Assembly (NCBI GenBank): GCA_041499035.1
Contig: JBGQJK010000031.1
Span: 1-8,045, forward strand
From: DATFUL01 sp041499035
Lineage (GTDB): Bacteria > Patescibacteriota > Microgenomatia > UBA8517
DNA length: 8,045 nt
Direction: 5' to 3'
How positions within the stretch are numbered: position 1 is the stretch's first letter; each line of letters begins with the position of its first letter. Under the pieces are notes generated by a model. That model searched no databases. It saw only the letters and a list, made by a program, of their open reading frames with translations, and was not told where the DNA came from. Positions 1 through 5,248 of the stretch are shown one piece after another. The translations under genes and the position numbers were made by a program.

Positions 1-144
1 CGCCGTTGCCAAATTCTCAGAATAAAAAACCTCGCCCACCCGCCCGAACTCGTGGTGTTTCCAATTTTCAGGCAGTATTTCTTTATCAGCCAACGGAATT
101 CCGATTTTCTCTCTCTTCCTAACCTCCAACATATCAAGTGCCAT
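1..144 (-). CDS. Unrecognised protein, N-terminal 48 residues only
   Basis: An open frame begins with ATG at 144 and continues through the left edge, so only the first 48 codons are visible. Its ATG shares one base with the TAA stop of prfB (TAATG), which indicates translational coupling and co-transcription with the release factor. The peptide is hydrophilic and mixed in charge: it starts MALDMLEVRKREKIGIPLAD and continues with an ILPENWKHHEFGRVGEVFYS segment. It has no signal peptide or membrane helix, so a cytoplasmic protein is likely. A second ATG at codon 5 is an alternative start, but the overlapping first ATG fits the coupling better. I do not recognise the family from this fragment and assign no function. 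Confidence 0.6.
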   Translation of the reverse strand, partial: MALDMLEVRKREKIGIPLADKEILPENWKHHEFGRVGEVFYSENLATA

Positions 145-1175
145 TAGATTGTTTTTAGTTCCGCATCAATAAATTCGTCAATTTCGCCGTCAAGAACCGC
201 GTCGGTGTTACCCGTTTCAACTTCTGTCCGCAAATCTTTGACCATTTTATAGGGGTGGAGAACGTAAGAGCGGATTTGATTTCCCCACGAGGCAGGTCTG
301 TAGTCCCCTTTTATGTCTTTTTTAACTCCTTTTGCCCTTTCTTGCTCCAAAAGCCAAAGTTTTCCCCGAAGGAGGCTTAAGGCAATTTTTCTATTTTGCT
401 CCTGAAACCGCTCTGTTGAAGCAGTAATAACAATCCCTGAAGGAATATGTGTAAGGCGAACCGCGGTTGCCACTTTATTTACATTTTGACCTCCGTGACC
501 GCCGGCGTGGATAAATTGCCAGTCCAAGTCGGTATCTTTAATATCTATATCTCCCGCATCTGTCTCCTCAAGTTCAGGCATAACCTCGACAAGTGCAAAC
601 GAAGTCTGGCGGAGTTTATCGGCGTTAAACGGTGACTGGCGCACCAAACGGTGGGTTCCGGCTTCGCCCTTTAAATATCCGTAAGCATACCGCCCTGAAA
701 CACTAAAGGTTACACTTTTTATACCCGCTTCTTCCCCGGCATTGTATTCGATCGTTTCTGTTTTCCACTCCCTTCTTTCACAGAAACGCGTGTACATCCT
801 AAGAAGCATTGATACCCAATCCATAGCTTCAGTGCCACCCTGACCGGCATGCACTGAAACTATTGCATTTTTGCCGTCATACTTACCCGAAAGATAGGCC
901 ATCATTTCTAGCTTTCCCAACGACTTTTCTGCCTTTCTTATTTCAACCTCGTCGGGAACTTCCTTTAGAATCTCTAAAGTTTCCGAAAGATCTTCTACTT
1001 CGAGGATTTCTTTCTTCAAGTCGCTAAGTTCCTGCATTACCCGCCTGGCATTTTCCGGATCGCTCCACAGATCCGCCTTTCCGGATTCGAATTCGAGTAC
1101 TTCTATTCTCTTTTTCTTTCCCGGAAGGTCAACGGATACTTTAAGCTTCCTGAGCCTGTCGATTAATTCTTCCAC
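144..1175 (-). CDS. prfB: Peptide chain release factor 2 (RF2)
   Basis: RF2 recognises UAA and UGA in the ribosomal A site and triggers hydrolysis of the peptidyl-tRNA ester. The 343-residue product has a charged coiled-coil-like N-terminal domain (about 1-95), the HAGQGGTEAMDW segment typical of RF2 (109-120), the stop-recognition tripeptide SPF (181-183), the catalytic GGQ loop (228-230, in GGHGGQNVNK) and the C-terminal IRSYVLHPYKMVKDLRT stretch (301-317). SPF rather than PxT makes it RF2 and not RF1. The start is GTG at 1175; an in-frame TGA five codons upstream rules out a longer form. Most bacterial prfB genes carry a CUUUGAC +1 frameshift site near codon 25. Here the equivalent position is Val15-Asp16 in one continuous frame, so that autoregulation is absent. 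Aligned to E. coli RF2, the start is about 10 residues later. An extended -10 box lies 6 bases before the GTG. Confidence 0.97.
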   Translation of the reverse strand: MEELIDRLRKLKVSVDLPGKKKRIEVLEFESGKADLWSDPENARRVMQELSDLKKEILEVEDLSETLEILKEVPDEVEIRKAEKSLGKLEMMAYLSGKYDGKNAIVSVHAGQGGTEAMDWVSMLLRMYTRFCERREWKTETIEYNAGEEAGIKSVTFSVSGRYAYGYLKGEAGTHRLVRQSPFNADKLRQTSFALVEVMPELEETDAGDIDIKDTDLDWQFIHAGGHGGQNVNKVATAVRLTHIPSGIVITASTERFQEQNRKIALSLLRGKLWLLEQERAKGVKKDIKGDYRPASWGNQIRSYVLHPYKMVKDLRTEVETGNTDAVLDGEIDEFIDAELKTI

Positions 1176-1181
1176 AGCTGA

Positions 1182-1190
1182 AGTATATCA
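1182..1190 (-). promoter_or_regulatory. Extended -10 promoter element for prfB
   Basis: The minus strand reads TGATATACT, an extended -10 (TGn) joined to a 5/6 match to TATAAT. The hexamer ends 6 bases before the prfB GTG start, so the usual initiation point falls on the start codon itself and implies a leaderless mRNA. I see no good -35 hexamer at 16-18 bases, which is tolerable for an extended -10. It partly overlaps the stop of the upstream membrane-protein gene. Confidence 0.55.
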
Positions 1191-1192
1191 AA

Positions 1193-1654
1193 CTACGGAG
1201 CACAAATAATATTCTTAACTTTCTTGAGGTCTGTCGGGGCCAAATTCTGAACAGTTACCAATACGCTTTGTACTGAACTGTTCTCTTTTGCATATGACTG
1301 GGGAATCTGAGTATTAATACCTAAAACTTTGATTAGTTGTGAACGGCCTGCATCAAGTGCCTGGGAAAGGGGTGCCGGAGGATGCTTCCACCCTAAAACT
1401 TCTGTTAGAGCAGTCTTGCCTCCAATCAACAAAAAGCCCTCAAGAATAAGTGCGAGAAGAAATCCGAAAAAAATTCCAAAAACTCCGCCTTTTAGGGACC
1501 AGTCAACATAATGCTTACGATAGCTGGCCATCACTATTAGCAATAGAAAAACCAGAACTACAATAGCAATCGCTTGCCAATAAGGCAGAGGAACAGAAAA
1601 TTTTCCCAATGTGAATGTAAAAGTATTGAATAGGAATTGGACAGACTGAAACAT
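1193..1654 (-). CDS. Unrecognised small membrane protein with two predicted helices
   Basis: A 153-residue protein begins with ATG at 1654 and ends with TAG. Two strongly hydrophobic segments are visible at about residues 27-43 and 57-77, separated by a short basic loop (SYRKHYVDW). The N-terminal 25 residues are amphipathic and rich in Phe. A soluble tail of about 70 residues follows the second helix, containing HPPAPLSQALDAGRSQLIKV and then a stretch ending in VKNIICAP. By the positive-inside tendency the inter-helix loop should be cytoplasmic and both ends outside, but this is only inferred. There is no signal-peptidase site, catalytic motif or family signature that I recognise. It sits between the LytR_C-domain gene and prfB, each apparently with its own -10 box, so the neighbours give no strong functional hint beyond an envelope location. 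Confidence 0.8.
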   Translation of the reverse strand: MFQSVQFLFNTFTFTLGKFSVPLPYWQAIAIVVLVFLLLIVMASYRKHYVDWSLKGGVFGIFFGFLLALILEGFLLIGGKTALTEVLGWKHPPAPLSQALDAGRSQLIKVLGINTQIPQSYAKENSSVQSVLVTVQNLAPTDLKKVKNIICAP

Positions 1655-1662
1655 ACTAAACT

Positions 1663-1671
1663 ATTTTACCA
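1663..1671 (-). promoter_or_regulatory. Extended -10 element before the two-helix membrane protein gene
   Basis: The minus strand reads TGGTAAAAT, a TGn extension plus a 5/6 match to TATAAT. The hexamer ends 8 bases before the ATG at 1654, putting the predicted transcript start within about two bases of the start codon. No convincing -35 is seen. It lies in the 28-base gap after the LytR_C-domain gene. Confidence 0.45.
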
Positions 1672-1682
1672 TTTTTATGGTG

Positions 1683-2369
1683 TTATGGTGTCGGGGTAGG
1701 GGTCACCGTCGGAGATGCCGAAGGCGATACTAAAGGCGAGGGGGATACCAAAGGCTTAGGAGTTGCACCTTTCCTTAACCCTGTCACTATAACTACATCA
1801 AACCCGGCGGAAGCTGACGTGCTTGTAGTAACTGTTTGGTAAATCGAATTTAGCTTCTGTGTAATCTCGGCAACTACACTGCTATCAAGAGATTTTGAAA
1901 ATGTCGCAGTTGTCGCAGTGACTATTGCTTCGCTATTGCCTGCTTTTACGTTTGTATAACCCAAAGTTTTAAGCTGGGTTTGTAAATAACTTGCTTCACC
2001 GGTTATCCCGGTTCCATTCTGAATTTGGATTTGAATTTTCGTTTTATCGATTGAGGCTGCGGGAGATGCTGACGGAGCAGGTGTTACAGTTTGTACTGTT
2101 TGGTCAGTTGAAGGGGTAGTCAAATTATCAAACGGTGAAGCTTCCGTTGTGGTATCTGATGTTTTTTTGGTTGCGCTTTTATAAATAACAAAACCTAAAA
2201 TTGCAACAAGTACCAAAATACCAACTATCAAAAGAGTTTTTGTCCCCCCGGATTTTTTCTGTTCGCCAACAGTAGGAAACGAAACCCCGCTTGAACTACC
2301 CTGTTGCTGAAATGGGGTAGATTGTACTTCCTGCTCTGTCTCCACGGATTGATTTTGCTCTGGTTCCAT
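1683..2369 (-). CDS. Membrane-anchored protein with extracytoplasmic LytR_C domain
   Basis: The product is 228 residues from ATG at 2369. A TTG four codons upstream (2381) is in frame but lies inside the -10 box, so the ATG is preferred. In order: a Gln/Ser/Glu-rich cytoplasmic N-terminus (1-44), one hydrophobic helix (about 45-64), a Thr/Ser-rich linker, a LytR_C-like domain (about 112-200) and a Pro-Ser-Thr tail ending in TPTPTP. The domain begins with the characteristic beta-strand and turn IQIQNGTGITGEA, followed by an LQTQLKTLGYTNV helix-strand and a final strand around FDVVIVTG. LytR_C usually follows the LytR-CpsA-Psr phosphotransferase domain that attaches glycopolymers to peptidoglycan. 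No LCP catalytic domain is present here, so the enzymatic role cannot be assumed; a cell-wall-associated binding or scaffold role is an inference. The helix-then-domain order places it outside the membrane. Confidence 0.8.
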   Translation of the reverse strand: MEPEQNQSVETEQEVQSTPFQQQGSSSGVSFPTVGEQKKSGGTKTLLIVGILVLVAILGFVIYKSATKKTSDTTTEASPFDNLTTPSTDQTVQTVTPAPSASPAASIDKTKIQIQIQNGTGITGEASYLQTQLKTLGYTNVKAGNSEAIVTATTATFSKSLDSSVVAEITQKLNSIYQTVTTSTSASAGFDVVIVTGLRKGATPKPLVSPSPLVSPSASPTVTPTPTP

Positions 2370-2380
2370 ACTAGTGCGCA

Positions 2381-2410
2381 AGTATAAACGCAGTGTTTAC
2401 TTTTTGTCAA
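2381..2410 (-). promoter_or_regulatory. Near-consensus sigma70-type promoter for the LytR_C-domain gene
   Basis: The minus strand carries a perfect -35 TTGACA (2405-2410), an 18-base spacer and -10 TATACT (2381-2386). The -35 is made from the last codons of tgt (Ile-Asp-Lys), so the promoter overlaps the 3' end of that gene. Transcription should begin about 4-6 bases before the ATG at 2369, leaving almost no leader and no room for a Shine-Dalgarno sequence. It is the best promoter in the window. Confidence 0.75.
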
Positions 2411-3494
2411 TAGTATTCCTAATTTGCTCCATTAGGATTGAATAAAATCGCAAGTTGTGAATCGTGGAAAGTCGGGCCGAGCTAAAATCGTTAATCTTAA
2501 AAAGATGGGCAAGGTAAGCTTTGGAATACCGTGTGCAAAGTAAACAGTCGCAAGCCAGGCTTACCGGAGAGTTGTCCGAAAGATTTGCTTGACGGTCAGG
2601 GTTAAAGGTTGAATAAAAATTATGCTCATTAAGGTCTATCTTTTTAATCGAGTCAGAATTGTATACATATAGCCTTCCATGCCTGGCGTCGCGTGTTGGA
2701 AGCACGCAGTCAAAAATATCATAACCCAATTTACTCATGGCTACTATGTCTTGCGGTGTTCCGACACCGAGCGCATAAAGAATATAGTCTTTGGGTGTGG
2801 AGTCACGGATAAATTGCGCCAAATCGTAATTTATACTTCCTTTAACCTTTTCCTCCCCACCATAACCCAGACCATCAAACCCGATGTTAGAAAGTGCGTC
2901 AATGCAATATTTCCTAAGCAAACGGTCTCGTCCACCCTGAATTACCCCGAGAATGTAAGGCCTTTTACTGACCGAAAGATTCCTAATCTTGCAGATACGA
3001 TCGAATTCCTTCTTTGACCTTTCCGCCCACTTGATTGTTCTCTCAACCGAATTACGGTTTTCCAAGACAGATGCATCGGGGGCATCAAAGTCATCCAGAA
3101 CTACAACCATATCCGTTCCCAACGACATCTGAAAACGTATCGATTCTTCAGGTGTTAACATAATCCTCGTGTTATCAAGCTTAAAAAGGACTCCTTCGTC
3201 AGTTACTTTTCCCAATTTTGGATTCTTTTTAATCAAACTGCCCACCTGAAACCCTCCTGAGTCGGAAATTACAGCCCCTTTAAAATCCATAAACTTCCGG
3301 ACTCCACCGTATTTTTGAATGCCGGCAAGTCCAATTTCTTTATACAAATGATAAGTATTAACCAAAACGCCCTGAGTTCCCGTGTTTTCAATATCAGTAG
3401 TATCAAGCGAGCGGACAACGGCGCGGGTTGCATCCGGAAAAAAAACCGGAAATTTCAATCTTCCGTATTTAAATTTAAAATATTTGGGTTTCAC
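2397..3494 (-). CDS. tgt: tRNA-guanine transglycosylase
   Basis: The enzyme exchanges guanine at the wobble position 34 of GUN-anticodon tRNAs for a 7-deazaguanine in the queuosine pathway, in the cytoplasm. The 365-residue TIM-barrel protein has the NTYHL motif (46-50), SDSGGFQ with base-contacting Asp78, LDD at 133-135, VIQGG (184-188) and FDCVLPTR with nucleophile Asp262. A complete zinc site follows: Cys315, Cys317, Cys320 and His346. By hand alignment with the Zymomonas enzyme, the Cys158 position is Phe136 and the Val233 position is Gly (YGGE at 211-214). Those positions normally shape the preQ1 pocket in bacteria, so queuine or another base may be the substrate. The GTG start at 3494 gives a slightly short N-terminus. 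No queC, queD, queE or queF neighbour is present. A -10 box lies 6 bases upstream. Confidence 0.95.
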   Translation of the reverse strand: MKPKYFKFKYGRLKFPVFFPDATRAVVRSLDTTDIENTGTQGVLVNTYHLYKEIGLAGIQKYGGVRKFMDFKGAVISDSGGFQVGSLIKKNPKLGKVTDEGVLFKLDNTRIMLTPEESIRFQMSLGTDMVVVLDDFDAPDASVLENRNSVERTIKWAERSKKEFDRICKIRNLSVSKRPYILGVIQGGRDRLLRKYCIDALSNIGFDGLGYGGEEKVKGSINYDLAQFIRDSTPKDYILYALGVGTPQDIVAMSKLGYDIFDCVLPTRDARHGRLYVYNSDSIKKIDLNEHNFYSTFNPDRQANLSDNSPVSLACDCLLCTRYSKAYLAHLFKINDFSSARLSTIHNLRFYSILMEQIRNTIDKK

Positions 3495-3500
3495 CCTCGA

Positions 3501-3530
3501 AGTATATTTTAAACAAAGTTAGTTTGCCAG
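3501..3530 (-). promoter_or_regulatory. Promoter for tgt
   Basis: The minus strand shows CTGGCA (3525-3530, 4/6 to TTGACA), an 18-base spacer and TATACT (3501-3506, 5/6 to TATAAT). The -10 ends 6 bases before the GTG at 3494, so the predicted transcript begins at the start codon. A GAGG directly abuts the GTG and is too close to act as a Shine-Dalgarno sequence. The -35 lies within the last codons of the PEBP gene. Confidence 0.55.
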
Positions 3531-4091
3531 CCGGGAATAAGTCCCTGTGATCTGCCCCTTCGCGATTACATGACCGCTAATTGCAGCATCTAAATTTGTA
3601 CGCTTGGAGTTCGGGGCCAAATTCAATACCCTGTCCAGTGCGTAAATTCTAAAATAATAATTGTGGGTTTCCCCTACTGGCGGACAAGGCCCATCGTACT
3701 CAGGATTGCCAAAATCGTTAATCCCGACAGTGGCATTCCCCAAAACCTTACTGCTTTCTATAGTCGATACCCCCGGATCAATATTAAACGCCATCCAATG
3801 AGTAAAATATTTTGGATTTGAATCGGAATCGTCAAGAATAATTACCAGACTTTTGGAGTCGCTCGGAATGTGCTCCAGTAAAAATGTAGGACTAACATTG
3901 CGGCCGTCGCATGCAAAGTCTGCAGGGATTTTACCTCCGTCTATAAAGTCCTGAGTCGAAATATTAATTGTACCCTTCGATAAAATGGTTGAATCCAATC
4001 CGAATTTATAACCTGTAGTCCGATAAATGTAATACGCACAGCCACCAATAATCAATATTACGAGAATAAACCCAAGTGTAAACTTTCCCAT
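3519..4091 (-). CDS. Membrane-anchored YbhB/YbcL-type PEBP-family protein
   Basis: The phosphatidylethanolamine-binding protein (Raf kinase inhibitor-like) fold spans about residues 42-187 of 190. Visible hallmarks are the IPADFACDGRNVSP segment (55-68), the ILDDSDSNP ligand-site strand (85-93), the THW turn (97-99), YDGPCPPVGETHNYYF (132-147) and the YALD strand (150-153). This matches the bacterial YbhB/YbcL branch, whose members bind small anionic groups but have no settled reaction. Unlike cytoplasmic E. coli YbhB, this protein starts with a hydrophobic helix (about 4-23), so the domain is probably exported and membrane-tethered. Cys18 after IIGG resembles a weak lipobox, but the segment stays hydrophobic past it, so a plain signal anchor is equally likely. 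The ATG lies 9 bases after the FKBP stop with no Shine-Dalgarno sequence, implying an operon. It does not look truncated. Confidence 0.88.
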   Translation of the reverse strand: MGKFTLGFILVILIIGGCAYYIYRTTGYKFGLDSTILSKGTINISTQDFIDGGKIPADFACDGRNVSPTFLLEHIPSDSKSLVIILDDSDSNPKYFTHWMAFNIDPGVSTIESSKVLGNATVGINDFGNPEYDGPCPPVGETHNYYFRIYALDRVLNLAPNSKRTNLDAAISGHVIAKGQITGTYSRLAN

Positions 4092-4100
4092 TTTTACTTG

Positions 4101-4634
4101 TCATTCAACCTTCAGAAGCTCGACTTCAAAAACCAATGTCGAGTTAGGAGGAATCGAACCCATATCCTGCGAGCCGTAACCGAGCGCGGGAGGAATAGTT
4201 AACTTTCTTTTGCCTCCGACTTTCATTCCGGCAACTCCCTGATCCCAACCCTGAATAACCTCTCCGGCACCGAGTGTAAACGAAAACGGTTGGCTCCTGT
4301 CGTAGGAGCTATCGAATTTTGTCCCGTTTGTTAGGGTCCCAGTATAATTAACCGTAACTTTTTTCCCGGTTACAGCTTCGCTTCCCGTTCCGATTACTTC
4401 ATCTTGAATTACCAATTTGTTATCCATATTTTGTTTTGCCGACACGCTTGCCTCGGGAGTAGCCAGTGTCTCAGCCCCCAGAGTATCGGTACCAGTACCA
4501 CTTATATTAGCAGAAGTCGAGGTGTCTTGTGAGAGCTGTTTTGGAGCAGAAGCAGGAATCCTATAAATAAAAACCCCCCCGAGAATTACAAGTATTCCTA
4601 AAAATAAGGCTGCAAATAAATATTTTTTGTCCAT
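4101..4634 (-). CDS. Membrane-anchored FKBP-type peptidyl-prolyl cis-trans isomerase
   Basis: This enzyme accelerates cis-trans isomerisation of peptide bonds before proline. The 177-residue protein has an N-terminal signal-anchor helix (about 5-24), a Ser/Thr/Ala-rich linker (about 27-68) and a complete FKBP domain (about 72-177). Residues lining the FKBP12 active site are present: Tyr97, Phe107, Asp108, Phe117, Val126, Ile127, Trp130, Tyr153, Ile161 and Phe169. Characteristic segments are VNYTGTLTNGTKFDSSYDR and VIQGWDQGVAGMKVGGKR. There is no dimerisation domain or SlyD-type insertion, so it is a minimal FKBP. Anchoring outside the membrane suggests it assists folding of exported proteins, of which this region encodes several, some very proline-rich; that link is inference. 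The gene ends in TGA, the only TGA stop among the complete genes here. A consensus extended -10 lies just upstream. Confidence 0.95.
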   Translation of the reverse strand: MDKKYLFAALFLGILVILGGVFIYRIPASAPKQLSQDTSTSANISGTGTDTLGAETLATPEASVSAKQNMDNKLVIQDEVIGTGSEAVTGKKVTVNYTGTLTNGTKFDSSYDRSQPFSFTLGAGEVIQGWDQGVAGMKVGGKRKLTIPPALGYGSQDMGSIPPNSTLVFEVELLKVE

Positions 4635-4641
4635 TCCGAGA

Positions 4642-4650
4642 ATTATATCA
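4642..4650 (-). promoter_or_regulatory. Consensus extended -10 promoter for the FKBP-PEBP operon
   Basis: The minus strand reads TGATATAAT, a perfect extended -10 (TGn plus TATAAT). The hexamer ends 7 bases before the FKBP ATG at 4634, so initiation is expected at the A of the ATG or one base before it. No clear -35 is visible. It lies in a 29-base gap after the YdjM-like gene and should drive both the FKBP and the PEBP genes. Confidence 0.65.
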
Positions 4651-4663
4651 AAGAAATAGAATT

Positions 4664-5236
4664 CTACACCAGTCCTCGCAAGATTCCCAGAAGCACTTCT
4701 TTATTTAAATTCACAAACCAAATCAGATAAATACAGATTGCCGGGAATACAATGAAGTTTTCCACCCAGCCCCCGGTTCGAATCCTAAGTTGTTTTATCG
4801 GCGGGATGCCGATGGAGAACCTGAGCGGGAAAAAAAGCGGAACCCCTTCTTCCGTAAAACTATCGGCGACAAGATGTGAAACATAACCAATCATTATGCT
4901 TATAAAAATAATGTGCGGGTTTACAAAACTAGCGTTGAAGATTCTCGGCAGTAGCCATTCAAAAAGTTTATAAACTAAAAAGAAACCTAAGAGTGAATGT
5001 GTTATAGTCCTATGTTTATAAAAAATCTTTCTCAAAAACTCGCCCAACTTTTGTCCTTGTGGGAGAAGCCCCCAGAGATAATTACCTCCTGTATCCATAT
5101 CGGGAATAAGTGCTCCAATATCCGTTCCCACTACACCAACAATCAAAGTCAATAAATTTAAAGATTGGGGAGGAAAGTATGCCGCCGCGGTAACAAGGGA
5201 AGCAAAAGCAAATGCGTTATGAGTACGGGCTGTCAT
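4664..5236 (-). CDS. YdjM/DUF457-type membrane-bound metal-dependent hydrolase
   Basis: The 190-residue protein matches the YbcI/YdjM family of predicted membrane-bound metal-dependent hydrolases. Conserved polar motifs sit between hydrophobic segments: an N-terminal TARTH with His6, LIPDMD (43-48), KHRTITHS (74-81) with His75 and His80, and HLVADSFTEEGVPLFFP (121-137) with His121 and Asp125. These His and Asp residues are the presumed metal ligands. Hydrophobic stretches at about 26-44, 80-97, 109-126 and 160-175 indicate an integral membrane protein. The substrate of the family is unknown; a lipid or envelope compound is a reasonable guess only. E. coli ydjM belongs to the LexA regulon, but I see no LexA-type site here. 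The ATG lies 12 bases after the stop of the large GH99 gene with no strong promoter between them, so co-transcription with it is likely. Confidence 0.88.
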   Translation of the reverse strand: MTARTHNAFAFASLVTAAAYFPPQSLNLLTLIVGVVGTDIGALIPDMDTGGNYLWGLLPQGQKLGEFLRKIFYKHRTITHSLLGFFLVYKLFEWLLPRIFNASFVNPHIIFISIMIGYVSHLVADSFTEEGVPLFFPLRFSIGIPPIKQLRIRTGGWVENFIVFPAICIYLIWFVNLNKEVLLGILRGLV

Positions 5237-5248
5237 AATTGGTAAAGT

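Noticed and set aside
1668..1681. Perfect short inverted repeat ACCAT-TTTT-ATGGT as a terminator
   Set aside because: The stem is only 5 AT-rich base pairs and no U-tract follows on the coding strand; it overlaps the extended -10 and is probably chance.
2379..2381. In-frame TTG as the start of the LytR_C-domain gene
   Set aside because: It overlaps the -10 hexamer at 2381-2386, so it would lie upstream of the predicted transcript start; ATG at 2369 is preferred.
2679..3017. Plus-strand open frame of 112 codons opposite tgt
   Set aside because: tgt is fully supported by motifs on the other strand, and this frame shows no recognisable protein features or promoter.
4038..4040. Lipoprotein cleavage at Cys18 of the PEBP-family protein
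   Set aside because: The preceding IGG is an imperfect lipobox and hydrophobic residues continue after the Cys, so a signal anchor fits as well; not called as a lipoprotein.
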